DNA from: UMGS1002 sp964570825
Lineage (GTDB): Bacteria; Bacillota; Clostridia; Oscillospirales; CAG-272
Direction: 5' to 3'
NCBI GenBank assembly: GCA_964570825.1
Contig: CAZMZJ010000001.1
Location: forward strand, 1-64,000
DNA length: 64,000 nucleotides
Below, one piece after another: positions 1 through 7,398 of this stretch; positions within the stretch are counted from its first letter, which is position 1; each line of letters starts with the position of its first letter. The position numbers and the translations under genes were made by a program. The notes under the pieces were generated by a model. The model had not been told where the DNA came from and ran no database searches. It saw only the letters and a program-made list of their open reading frames with translations.

Positions 1-188
1 CTCCTTGACTTTAATTATCGTCAAGGGTGTGCGCTTTTATTATACTACTTCAGGTTGGCTTTATTGCACAATAATACTAAGCTTAAGTTGTACAATTATA
101 CAAACTTTCAAAAACCACTGGATTTTCTGTGAGGAATTGCTATGCACAATTGTTATATAGGGCAGAAGTCAAAAAAATAAAACATAAG

Positions 189-609
189 ATGGAAAAATTT
201 CATTAAAAAGTATTCAAAAGAATTATCGCTGGTTCTGTTGATTTGCATGCTCTCCTGTTTCATGTCGATTTACACCTTTGCACTGGAAATTAAACCATTA
301 TGGACAAACATTAATTCTATGTCTACAACAATAACATTCAACGGTAGCTCAAGCTATGTCAGGGGCATTGCGACAAGGCAGACGGGGGTAACAAGCATGG
401 AGAGTACGGTTACACTTTATAAGTATGTGAGCAGCCAGTGGGTTTATATTGATCAATGGTTTGGAAGTTCAACAGGTAACTCACTGGTTATTACCGGTTA
501 TTTTTCCTGTATCAGCGGTGTAAAGTATAAAGCTGTATTTGAATTGACAGCATACAGCGATACCATCGTGGAATCTGAAACTCAGACCACATACAAGACT
601 TGTCCTTGA
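189..609 (+). pseudogene. Small secreted protein, frameshifted at the start codon
   Basis: The open frame ending at 609 encodes a hydrophobic signal-like segment (SLVLLICMLSCFMSIYTFA) and then about 100 residues rich in Ser, Thr, Tyr and Val that look like a small beta-sandwich with a C-terminal TCP. No canonical start precedes the signal peptide in this frame; the first is TTG at 238, inside the hydrophobic core. The ATG at 189 is out of frame by one base. Removing one G from the ATGG at 189-192 would give MKNFIKKYSKELSLVLL, a textbook signal peptide. I therefore call it a frameshifted gene, although an assembly error is possible. Short secreted proteins of this style occur in Clostridia, but I do not recognise the family. 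Local DNA is AT-rich. Confidence 0.5.
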
Positions 610-636
610 CATTTACTTATATGAAATGTTTATGAT
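606..636 (+). promoter_or_regulatory. Promoter before the structured leader
   Basis: TTGACA at 606-611, overlapping the stop codon of the preceding frame, is followed by TATGAT at 631-636. The spacer is 19 bases, longer than ideal. It would start a transcript near 643 that carries the structured region and the second small secreted-protein gene. Confidence 0.45.
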
Positions 637-671
637 ATATACTCAGACGTGAGTTATATATAAAGTTACAA

Positions 672-840
672 TTAATCCGAAGTGAGCGAAAGATGTCAGT
701 AAGTAGCTTAGGATTAAATGCAGTGGGGAAGAGCCTAAAGAAATAAAACACTGTTCACAGCACTGCGAACATTGTTCTTTTTACCACAAAACGCTGATGT
801 AAAATGCCGGATAGCATCAGAGTTCCGAATTTCCGGTAAA
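672..840 (+). ncRNA. Structured untranslated region or leader RNA, unassigned
   Basis: Between the promoter at 606-636 and the small gene beginning near 852 there is no open frame, but several complementary segments are visible. TTAATCC 672-678 pairs with GGATTAA 711-717; GCAGTG 720-725 pairs with CACTGC 761-766; GAAC/GTTC form a small hairpin at 767-777; TTTACC 780-785 pairs with GGTAAA 835-840 and encloses CTGATG 794-799 with CATCAG 815-820. The density of stems suggests a folded leader or small RNA. I cannot match it to a named riboswitch or RNA family. Confidence 0.4.
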
Positions 841-851
841 TAAAGAAAGGA

Positions 852-1259
852 ATAAAGAAGAAGAAAAAATCAAAGAAGCTTTTTTGCGCTATTGTTATTT
901 TAGCCCTTGTATCCGTTTTTGTTATGCAAATTTCTGCAGCGACCTCAAGTGATTCAGGATTTTTTTCTGACGGCGTTTCGGCAAACGCATATTTGAATGT
1001 ACATAGTTCAACATACAGAATGTATGGTGAGACAACACGATCCGCTTGTTCTGACAGTATTTACATATATGTTGCTGTCACGTTTAATGAATACAATCCT
1101 AGTTTATCCGAAACATATTACAAATATAATGAAGGTGCCAATTATACAACTGCCTGGGTTACCGGACAGGGCTATAATCCCGACACTGTTGATGGCATTC
1201 ATATCGTTTACAGGAAACTCGATTACTGGATTGGCGGTACTTTTGTAGATTTTACATAA
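852..1259 (+). CDS. Small secreted protein without a canonical start codon
   Basis: The frame is open from 840 and encodes a run of Lys residues, a hydrophobic segment (CAIVILALVSVFVMQISA) and about 105 residues rich in Tyr, Ser and Thr, ending at 1259. Charge, hydrophobic core and an Ala-x-Ala-like cleavage region fit a Sec signal peptide. No ATG, GTG or TTG occurs before ATG 924, which lies within the signal. AAAGG at 846-850 is a plausible ribosome binding site, so the original start was probably near 858-861, where AAG now stands, or a rare ATA at 852 is used. The gene may be decaying. It resembles its upstream neighbour in size and layout but not clearly in sequence. Family not recognised. 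Confidence 0.5.
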   Translation: MKKKKKSKKLFCAIVILALVSVFVMQISAATSSDSGFFSDGVSANAYLNVHSSTYRMYGETTRSACSDSIYIYVAVTFNEYNPSLSETYYKYNEGANYTTAWVTGQGYNPDTVDGIHIVYRKLDYWIGGTFVDFT

Positions 1260-1261
1260 AT

Positions 1262-1304
1262 ATTCTAGGTACTACGCAGCCATTGGCTGCGTAGTACCTA
1301 GAAT
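1262..1304. repeat. Perfect 20-bp inverted repeat
   Basis: Positions 1262-1281 and 1285-1304 are exact reverse complements separated by three bases (ATT). The hairpin starts two bases after the stop codon of the small secreted gene. There is no T-tract on either side, so it is not a standard intrinsic terminator, though a hairpin this strong could stop transcription or protect the mRNA 3' end. It could also be the trace of a small mobile element. Confidence 0.75.
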
Positions 1305-1343
1305 TAAACAATATACATATTTTATATGAAGAACGAGGGAGAA

Positions 1344-2660
1344 ATGAGTTTCAAAAAAGTATTATTAATATGTGTTGTTATGTTACTGCTTTCCTCATGT
1401 TCAAAGGAAAATTTGGCGAATCCATCTAATACATTTGAGCAAGAGAACGGTGTGGTATTGGATTTCTCTTATTCAGAATCCGATGATAATGTTATACTAT
1501 ATAACGCCTATAATAGCACTAATATTTTTCAATATGAAGATGGCTATATTTATTTCAATAAAAGCGGACCTTTCGGCTCGACTTCATCAACATTGATGCG
1601 GTACAATGTCAGTACGGGTAATATTACATCTATCTGTCCTGATCCATTATGTAAACATGATTCACCGGATTGTCCTCTTTATGGTCTTATAGGTGCTTTT
1701 ATAATTAGTAAAAACATTATATACTTTAATTGTAGATATAATTATTTGGTTCGAAAGAGTGATGGTGCGCCAGATTATTATAAAAAATTTTGTGGTTTTG
1801 TTTCATATGATATAGAAAACAATAAACGTACAGTGCTTGAGGAATATGAAGATACAATAATTTCTGGACGCCCATTTGATATTTTTATTAATAACTATCA
1901 TTACTACTATAGAAATATATATGATGAAAAATCTAATAATTATAAGATTACTATATGCAGAAGAAATTTGATAACAAATGAAGTTATAATGCTTGATGAT
2001 ATAAGTTTACAAGATGTAACTACAATAATGCTCTTCACATTGAATAATAGAATTTACTTTTCTGACGGTTGTTCCATATTCTCTACGAATTATGATGGTA
2101 ATGATTATCAGACGCTGCTAAACGGTAAATTTGATATCGCATATACAGACGGTCAGTATATTTATTATCGTTCGAAATTGAATGATACATCACAGTTTTC
2201 ACAGAGTAAAGATGTCTATACAGTTCACCGTGTGGATTTTAATGGGAAAAATGATATTGATCTTAATCTATGTACAAAGAATTTTGCAGTAACAGGAAAA
2301 TATATATATTATATAGCGTATGACGAAGAGATAATAGGTAAAAACGGTATTAAAGGTCGTTCTGGTGAAAATATTGTCCTGTCTGGCAGCGAAATTCGTC
2401 GTTGTAATCACGACGGCAGCGATAATATATGCGTTTTCCGTTTTGATGGTGATATGGTGAATTACCGGTTGTCGGTTTTTCCGTTAACAGTTATCGGCAA
2501 TTATATATATTCGAGTTATGAAAAATGGACTGACATTAATGGTGATGGAATATTTGTTGAGGGTGAGCTTTACAATAGCACTGACCGAAAAACATATAAT
2601 ATTATGAGAATAGATGTAAATTCGGGGGATGTATATTATATTAAAGCACCAATTGGATAA
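1344..2660 (+). CDS. Lipoprotein with beta-propeller-like repeats (DUF5050-type)
   Basis: The product has a lipoprotein signal with lipobox LLSSC near residue 19, so it should be anchored on the outer face of the membrane. The rest is a series of short beta-rich repeats with recurring YIYF/YIYY strands (for example GYIYFNKSG, GQYIYYRSK, GKYIYYIAY), as in DUF5050/TolB-like propellers. A Cys-rich motif, CPDPLCKHDSPDCPL, lies near residue 105; I recall it in similar Clostridia proteins. ATG 1344 is chosen because GAGGGAG lies just before it; the earlier in-frame ATG at 1326 has no ribosome binding site. The DNA is much more AT-rich than the genes beyond 2770, which suggests acquired DNA. Function unknown; sensing or binding at the cell surface is a guess. 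Confidence 0.7.
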   Translation: MSFKKVLLICVVMLLLSSCSKENLANPSNTFEQENGVVLDFSYSESDDNVILYNAYNSTNIFQYEDGYIYFNKSGPFGSTSSTLMRYNVSTGNITSICPDPLCKHDSPDCPLYGLIGAFIISKNIIYFNCRYNYLVRKSDGAPDYYKKFCGFVSYDIENNKRTVLEEYEDTIISGRPFDIFINNYHYYYRNIYDEKSNNYKITICRRNLITNEVIMLDDISLQDVTTIMLFTLNNRIYFSDGCSIFSTNYDGNDYQTLLNGKFDIAYTDGQYIYYRSKLNDTSQFSQSKDVYTVHRVDFNGKNDIDLNLCTKNFAVTGKYIYYIAYDEEIIGKNGIKGRSGENIVLSGSEIRRCNHDGSDNICVFRFDGDMVNYRLSVFPLTVIGNYIYSSYEKWTDINGDGIFVEGELYNSTDRKTYNIMRIDVNSGDVYYIKAPIG

Positions 2661-2728
2661 TTTCAGCCGAAAGAAAGTTTATCAGTTTGAAATACATAAG
2701 TAATGTTTTATCGATAATATAAATAAAT

Positions 2729-2760
2729 TCGGAGAAGCTTCTGACGCGAAGCTTCTCCGA
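2729..2760. terminator. Terminator hairpin between convergent genes
   Basis: A perfect 13-bp inverted repeat (2729-2741 with 2748-2760, six-base loop) lies between the lipoprotein gene (plus) and rpsR (minus). In the minus direction it is followed by a T-rich tail, ATTTATTTATATT, so it fits the end of rpsF-ssb-rpsR best and may serve both sides. Confidence 0.75.
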
Positions 2761-2776
2761 AAGTGTTATTTAATTA

Positions 2777-3028
2777 TCAGTCGTCAACGTAAGGCAGAAG
2801 AGCAACCTGACGGGCGCGTTTGATTGCGGTGTTAAGCTCTCTCTGGTGCTTCGCGCATGTTCCCGATATTCTGCGGGGAAGTATCTTGCCGCGCTCGCTG
2901 ATGAATTTGCGGAGCTTTGCGGTATCCTTGTAGTCGATGTATTCTGCCTTATCAGCGCAGAAAACACATACCTTTTTTTTCTTGCGAAGAGTGTTTAAGC
3001 GGTAATCGCGCGTTTCCTGTTTATCCAT
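2777..3028 (-). CDS. rpsR: 30S ribosomal protein S18
   Basis: S18 sits on the platform of the small ribosomal subunit and pairs with S6. The 83-residue product has the family signature: YIDYKD, LRKFISERGKILPRRISG and AIKRARQVALLPY. It keeps CxxC near residues 21-24 (CVFC) and a later CAKHQ, which is the zinc-ligand (C+) form of S18 rather than the Cys-free form found in many Bacilli. It is the last gene of rpsF-ssb-rpsR, the standard bacterial order. Confidence 0.97.
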   Translation of the reverse strand: MDKQETRDYRLNTLRKKKKVCVFCADKAEYIDYKDTAKLRKFISERGKILPRRISGTCAKHQRELNTAIKRARQVALLPYVDD

Positions 3029-3066
3029 TATAATTATCCAATCCTTTCATGAAAGTCTTGCTGCCG

Positions 3067-3528
3067 TCAAAAGGGCAGGTCATCGTCCGTCTTTATTTCC
3101 TCAAACTTCGGAGCCGTAGCGGCCGGAGTGGAGAATGACGGCACATTATATGCGTCGGGCGTATATTGAGCTCCTGACGCGGCGCCGCCGTCCTGGCGGC
3201 TGTCAACAAATGTGATATCATCCGCTATGATATCTGTGGCATAATGCTTGGCGCCCTGCTGGTCTGTCCACGTGCGGTTCTGTATAGAGCCGACTACGCA
3301 GATTGATGAGCCTTTTTTGAAATATCTCGATACAAATTCAGCTGTCGAGCGCCACGCTGTGATATTGAAAAAATCAGCCTGCGGCTGTCCGGCGTCCTTG
3401 GACTGGAATCTGCGGTTTACTGCGATACTGAATGTGACGACCGGGATTCCGCTCTGCGTCTGCTTCAGTTCGGGATCGGCTGTGAGCCTTCCACCCAGAA
3501 TTACTTTGTTCAGATTGAAGTTCGCCAT
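3067..3528 (-). CDS. ssb: Single-stranded DNA-binding protein
   Basis: SSB binds single-stranded DNA at replication forks and repair sites and recruits partners through its C-terminal tip. The start NKVILGGRLTADPELKQTQSG, the OB-fold core (FNITAWRSTAEFVSRYFKKGSSI, then VGSIQNRTW) and the acidic end DDDLPF are all present. At 153 residues it has normal length with a short disordered linker. ATG 3528 is chosen because GGAGG precedes it by 8 bases; the frame is open further upstream but overlaps rpsF. It lies between rpsF and rpsR, probably in one transcript. Confidence 0.97.
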   Translation of the reverse strand: MANFNLNKVILGGRLTADPELKQTQSGIPVVTFSIAVNRRFQSKDAGQPQADFFNITAWRSTAEFVSRYFKKGSSICVVGSIQNRTWTDQQGAKHYATDIIADDITFVDSRQDGGAASGAQYTPDAYNVPSFSTPAATAPKFEEIKTDDDLPF

Positions 3529-3562
3529 TAAAACGCCTCCTTGAATATTCTTGACTTGCCTG

Positions 3563-3976
3563 TCACTCGGCTTTGGGCTCTTCAGCTGAAGTGGTTTCCT
3601 GAGGCTCAGCCGCGGCTTCTTCGCCGGCGGGAGCCGTTTCAGCTGCCGGAGCTGCAACCTTGGCGCGCTTTGCGGCAGCGTCAAAATCAAGCTTGATTGT
3701 CAGCGAACGGATTATTGATTCGTTGATGTTCAAAAGACGTTCGAGTTCGTTGGGGAATGCCGGTTCAGACTTGAAGGTTGCAACGGCATAATAGCCCTCC
3801 TTCATGTCGTTGATGGTATAAGCAAGACGGCGCCTGCCCCACTTTGCGACATCGATAAGCTGCGCGTTGTCGGCGATCAAGGCTGTGAATTTGTCCACTA
3901 TCGCTGCGATGGCGTCGTCAGAAAGAGACGCTTTGACGATGAACAGACTTTCGTAAGAATTGATTACCTTATCCAT
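3563..3976 (-). CDS. rpsF: 30S ribosomal protein S6
   Basis: S6 is the platform ribosomal protein that dimerises with S18. The N-terminal 95 residues match the family (YESLFIVKASL, KWGRRRLAYTINDMKEGYYAVATF, LNINESIIRSL). Beyond that is an Ala/Glu-rich tail of about 40 residues (AAETAPAGEEAAAEPQETT), a low-complexity extension seen in many Clostridia. GGGAGG precedes ATG 3976. A consensus promoter lies about 100 bases upstream, leaving a leader that may carry the S6:S18 autoregulatory site. Confidence 0.96.
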   Translation of the reverse strand: MDKVINSYESLFIVKASLSDDAIAAIVDKFTALIADNAQLIDVAKWGRRRLAYTINDMKEGYYAVATFKSEPAFPNELERLLNINESIIRSLTIKLDFDAAAKRAKVAAPAAETAPAGEEAAAEPQETTSAEEPKAE

Positions 3977-4068
3977 GTTTTTACCTCCCTATGGACTTTA
4001 AGACCGGCGGCATATAGTATATTGAATTTACCGTCGGTAGAGAGACGGGCATTATTAAAACCCGTACA
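3977..4068 (-). promoter_or_regulatory. rpsF leader, candidate S6:S18-binding RNA
   Basis: The roughly 90-base leader between the rpsF promoter and its start holds a hairpin (ACGGG near 4050-4055 with CCCGT near 4033-4038) and a second pair of CCG-containing segments (ACCGACGG and CCGCCGGT, about 4004-4034). Known rpsF leaders bind the S6:S18 dimer through an exposed CCG. The match here is by eye and incomplete. Confidence 0.35.
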
Positions 4069-4075
4069 GAGTGTT

Positions 4076-4104
4076 ATTATACCATATATTATCACAAGTG
4101 TCAA
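4076..4104 (-). promoter_or_regulatory. Consensus promoter of rpsF-ssb-rpsR
   Basis: Read on the minus strand, TTGACA (4104-4099) and TATAAT (4081-4076) are both perfect and separated by exactly 17 bases. This is a strong housekeeping sigma-A promoter, as expected for a ribosomal protein operon. Confidence 0.9.
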
Positions 4105-4142
4105 GTCCGGTGTTTAATATTTTTCATTATGACTGAATAATA

Positions 4143-4171
4143 TTGTTTTTTCCTGTAATTTATGCTATCAT
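4143..4171 (+). promoter_or_regulatory. Candidate promoter of the metallo-beta-lactamase gene
   Basis: TTGTTT 4143-4148, a 17-base spacer and TATCAT 4166-4171. The start would be near 4178, leaving an untranslated leader of about 140 bases that includes the octamer repeat array. Confidence 0.5.
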
Positions 4172-4212
4172 TGAAATATATAATTGATGATTGTTTCGCA
4201 CGCTTTTTCAGC

Positions 4213-4260
4213 TTTAAGCATTTAAGTGTTTAAGCGTTTAAGTATTCAGGCGTTTAAGCG
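4213..4260. repeat. Six tandem 8-bp units (TTTAAGNN)
   Basis: Six head-to-tail octamers run without gaps: TTTAAGCA, TTTAAGTG, TTTAAGCG, TTTAAGTA, TTCAGGCG, TTTAAGCG. They lie in the leader of the following gene, about 55 bases before its start. Such arrays can vary in copy number by replication slippage. Confidence 0.85.
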
Positions 4261-4316
4261 GCAGAATAACCGCATTGCATAATGAAACGGCAGCGCATAT
4301 CAGGAGGTAACGCATA

Positions 4317-5258
4317 ATGTCATCGGCGGTGAAAAAGAATCATAAGCGGCGCTGCAACCGCGGCTGCGCCGTGTTTATAATTATTTTAATCGTCTTGGCT
4401 GTTACGGCGGCCCTTTCTTTCAAAGAAGTACGGTCAATATTGGGCTCCTTTTTTACCGTCGCCACACCGCAAGACGGGCAGCTCCCGGCAGGCGGCAGCG
4501 GAAATATTGAGGTGCATATCATCGACGTCGGTCAGGGCGACAGCATACTTGTTGTGACCTCCGGCGGAAATATGCTGATTGACGCAGGCCCGAACAGCGC
4601 CGAAGACAACCTCAAAAATTACCTGACCGGAAATAATATCTCCTCGTTCGAATACGCGGTTTTCACCCACCCGCACGAAGACCATATTGGCGGCGCAGAT
4701 ATGATCATGACCGGATTTACGGTAAGCAACGTTATTCTTCCCGGATGCACCTCTTCGACGCAGACCTATGCGCGCATGATGGATGCAATCGAAAAATCCG
4801 GCGCAAATGTTATAACCGCTGTGGCAGGCTCGGAATGCGTTCTCGGTTCGGTAACAGCGTCAATACTCGCGCCTGTATCCGAAACGTACAGCAATATAAA
4901 CAACTACAGCGTAGTTATAAAACTCACCTATGGCGAAACCTCGTTTTTACTGACGGGGGATGCCGAAAAGGAGTCGGAAGCGGAAATATTGGCAAAATTC
5001 AGCGCAAATTTCTTAAAATGTGATGTGCTGAAAGTCGGGCACCACGGTTCGGACACAGCTACGACGCTTGCATTTCTGAAGGCCGTCGCGCCAAAGCTCG
5101 CCGCAATTTCATGCGGGGCCGGCAACAGCTACGGACATCCGCACGGAATTACTCTGTCGCGCCTTTCAAACGAGGGAGTAACGGTTTACCGGACTGACGA
5201 ACATGGGACAATAGTATTTATTTCCGACGGAAAAAAAGTATTTGTGAAGGATGATTAA
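4317..5258 (+). CDS. Membrane-anchored ComEC/Rec2-like metallo-beta-lactamase protein
   Basis: The N-terminus is basic, followed by one membrane segment at about residues 17-34 (GCAVFIIILIVLAVTAAL), so the catalytic domain probably faces outward. From residue 64 it follows the ComEC/Rec2 C-terminal hydrolase pattern: HIIDVGQGDSILV, LIDAGP, the zinc motif HPHEDHIGG at 118-126, LTGDAE, and VGHHGSDTAT. The multi-helix ComEC pore is absent, so this is the stand-alone family of about 300 residues found in Clostridia, not a full DNA-uptake channel. A nuclease or other phosphodiesterase is likely; the substrate is unknown. AGGAGGT precedes ATG 4317. Confidence 0.85.
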   Translation: MSSAVKKNHKRRCNRGCAVFIIILIVLAVTAALSFKEVRSILGSFFTVATPQDGQLPAGGSGNIEVHIIDVGQGDSILVVTSGGNMLIDAGPNSAEDNLKNYLTGNNISSFEYAVFTHPHEDHIGGADMIMTGFTVSNVILPGCTSSTQTYARMMDAIEKSGANVITAVAGSECVLGSVTASILAPVSETYSNINNYSVVIKLTYGETSFLLTGDAEKESEAEILAKFSANFLKCDVLKVGHHGSDTATTLAFLKAVAPKLAAISCGAGNSYGHPHGITLSRLSNEGVTVYRTDEHGTIVFISDGKKVFVKDD

Positions 5259-5317
5259 ATGGTTAGAATTAAATATATGCGTACCACAGGTTGAATTTAT
5301 TTTTATGCGAGGAACAA

Positions 5318-6286
5318 ATGATAATCAGAAAAGCCGAGAAAAACGACATTAAGGCCGCCCGCCTTCTTTACAACCGCATAGCAAATGAGCCGGGAATTTA
5401 TTATAAACCGCTCACCGAAGAAAATTTCGACCGGATATTTGCCGCTCCGGAGCGTTACACCGTCTGCGCTTTTACCGGAGACAGCATAGCCGGATTCGCT
5501 GCCGGAACGGCCCAAAGCGAATGCCAATGCGCTTATATTACATACGTCGGGGTGGCTCAGGAGCACCGCGGCACAGGCGTCGGCACAGCTCTTGTCCGCG
5601 AGCTTGAAAAAATGCTTGCGGGACACGGCGGTGTAAATAAAATCGAAATTGTTTTCCGCAATCCGGCGATGCTTCCGTGGTTTATACCCGGCGGAAACGG
5701 AGCCGACCACCCCTGCGCGCCCGGCGTCGACATACAGTCAGCGGCACATGCTTTTTTCATTAAAAACGGATACGCCGACTGGTGCCTGCAGAACTCATAT
5801 TTCTTGAATCTTTCAGAATATGCCGAACCGTCGGATATAGCGCAAAAGCGAAAGGCGCTGCTCGATTCAGGCATTGAGATAACTCTTTATGACCCGCTGC
5901 ATCACCACGGGCTTGCCGAATTGTTCGACGACATACGCAATCCGGGCTGGAAACAGAACGTGCTGGCAAACACAGACAAGCCGATAATAGTTGCCGCCGA
6001 TAAAAACGCGGGCGGTCTTGTATGCGGCTACACCGGACCGCTCAGCATAGATCCGAGCGGCAGAGGCGGTTTCTGCGGGATCGGAACGCTGAACGCCTAC
6101 CGCGGCAGGGGCATCGGCAAGGTCGTTTTCTGCGAGATGTGCCGCCGGCACACACTTGGCGGCGCAAAATTCATGTCGCTCTACACCGGCGACACAAACC
6201 CGGCGCGCAATATTTACGAAACGGCAGGCTTCAAAATTGTCCGCAGCTGGGCGAATATGCGCAAAGAGATAAGCAGCGGCAGGTAA
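5318..6286 (+). CDS. Tandem GNAT-family acetyltransferase
   Basis: Two acetyl-CoA-binding GNAT modules sit in one chain of 322 residues. The first (about 1-170) has the pyrophosphate loop EHRGTGVG after the strand ITYVGVA. The second (about 190-322) has YRGRGIGK, then LYTGDTNPARNIYETAGFKIVRSW, the classical C-terminal GNAT signature. ATG 5318 is preceded by GAGGA; the frame is open to TTG 5291 but that has no ribosome binding site. The substrate cannot be predicted. It lies 59 bases after the metallo-beta-lactamase gene and may be co-transcribed with it. Confidence 0.85.
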   Translation: MIIRKAEKNDIKAARLLYNRIANEPGIYYKPLTEENFDRIFAAPERYTVCAFTGDSIAGFAAGTAQSECQCAYITYVGVAQEHRGTGVGTALVRELEKMLAGHGGVNKIEIVFRNPAMLPWFIPGGNGADHPCAPGVDIQSAAHAFFIKNGYADWCLQNSYFLNLSEYAEPSDIAQKRKALLDSGIEITLYDPLHHHGLAELFDDIRNPGWKQNVLANTDKPIIVAADKNAGGLVCGYTGPLSIDPSGRGGFCGIGTLNAYRGRGIGKVVFCEMCRRHTLGGAKFMSLYTGDTNPARNIYETAGFKIVRSWANMRKEISSGR

Positions 6287-6389
6287 AACGTATTACAAGC
6301 TTTCATACACCCGCGTCCCGGCGTATTATAAAGCGATACAGCCCCGCGGCGCGCTTGTTATATTTTACAAATTGAATCAGGAGATATTT

Positions 6390-7124
6390 ATGAGAAATAT
6401 TCTGATAACAGGGGGGTCGCGTGGCATCGGAGCCGAATGCGTGCGCGCGTTTTCGTCGGCCGGCGACAGGGTCGCGTTCATTTATAGAAAAAGCGCTGAC
6501 GCCGCGGCATCGCTTGAAAAGGAAACCGGCGCCGTCGCGATTCAGGCCGATATATCCGATCCCGCTCAAGCCGAGGCGGCGGTCGGGCGTGCGGCGGAGC
6601 TTCTTGGCACGGCATGCTGCGCCGGGGGGATAGACGTTCTTGTGAACAACGCGGGTATTTCCAATATCGGTCTCTTCACCGAACTCACAAACAGCGGCTG
6701 GAACGACCTGTGCGGCACAAACCTGTCGGGTACGATATATGTCACCCGCGCGGCGGCGCAGCACATGATCAGGCAGCACAGCGGCCGGATAATTAACATC
6801 GGCTCGGTTTGGGGGCGTTCGGGAGCGTCCTGCGAGGTCGCATACTCCGCTGTCAAGTCAGCGCTGAGAGGCTTCACGCGCGCTCTCGCAAAGGAACTCG
6901 GCCCCTCCGGCATTACAGTCAACTGCGTTGAACCGGGTGTTATTGACACGGATATGAATTCCTCGCTTTCCGATGCAACGCTCGAAGAGCTGATAAGCAA
7001 CACCCCGCTTTTACGGATCGGAAAGCCTTATGATGTCGCCGCCGCAGTCTTATTCCTCGCCTCGGAGAACGCCTCTTTCATTACCGCACAGATTATCGGC
7101 GTGGACGGAGGCTTCGGAGTGTGA
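6390..7124 (+). CDS. Short-chain dehydrogenase/reductase, FabG-like
   Basis: NAD(P)H-dependent oxidoreductase of 244 residues. Visible are the cofactor loop TGGSRGIG at 7-14, NNAG at 86-89, the catalytic Ser139 (NIGSVWG), Tyr152 and Lys156 (YSAVK), and the late PGVIDTDM and GVDGGF motifs of classical SDRs. FabG (3-oxoacyl-ACP reductase) is the nearest well-known relative, but no other fatty-acid synthesis gene is nearby, so the substrate is open. The start ATG 6390 has AGGAGA 6 bases upstream; the TTG at 6372 is less likely. Confidence 0.85.
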   Translation: MRNILITGGSRGIGAECVRAFSSAGDRVAFIYRKSADAAASLEKETGAVAIQADISDPAQAEAAVGRAAELLGTACCAGGIDVLVNNAGISNIGLFTELTNSGWNDLCGTNLSGTIYVTRAAAQHMIRQHSGRIINIGSVWGRSGASCEVAYSAVKSALRGFTRALAKELGPSGITVNCVEPGVIDTDMNSSLSDATLEELISNTPLLRIGKPYDVAAAVLFLASENASFITAQIIGVDGGFGV

Positions 7125-7210
7125 GCTGCGGCGCGGCATCGTTAAAACCTCCGTCAGGGAAAAGAAAGCCGGAAATTACTTTCGCCAACCGGATAAAAAC
7201 AGCCGCGATA

Positions 7211-7239
7211 TTGACTTATTTTATGCAATATGCTAAAAT
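7211..7239 (+). promoter_or_regulatory. Promoter of the DUF1538-PII operon
   Basis: TTGACT 7211-7216, a 17-base spacer and TAAAAT 7234-7239. The transcript would start near 7246, leaving a leader of about 150 bases. Confidence 0.75.
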
Positions 7240-7348
7240 AGAATTAGATATCCGATGTTTTTAAGCTAAGGGCCGCCGCGCTTTGCGGAAAACGGTTCCG
7301 GCATTATGTCTGCCCGTGCGGCTGACTTTTGCTGAAACAACTTCCGTC

Positions 7349-7373
7349 AGGACTCGCAAGAGTTCTGTTTTTA
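7349..7373 (+). terminator. Leader terminator hairpin (possible attenuator) before DUF1538
   Basis: A 7-bp stem (7349-7355 with 7360-7366, one G-U pair) with a GCAA tetraloop is followed by GTTTTTAT. It lies inside the leader, about 25 bases before the coding region. Upstream CTGAC (7322-7326) could pair with GTCAG (7346-7350), which overlaps the terminator stem, so two alternative folds are possible. That layout is typical of transcription attenuation. Confidence 0.5.
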
Positions 7374-7398
7374 TATATGAAAGGTCGGTAATTCGCCA

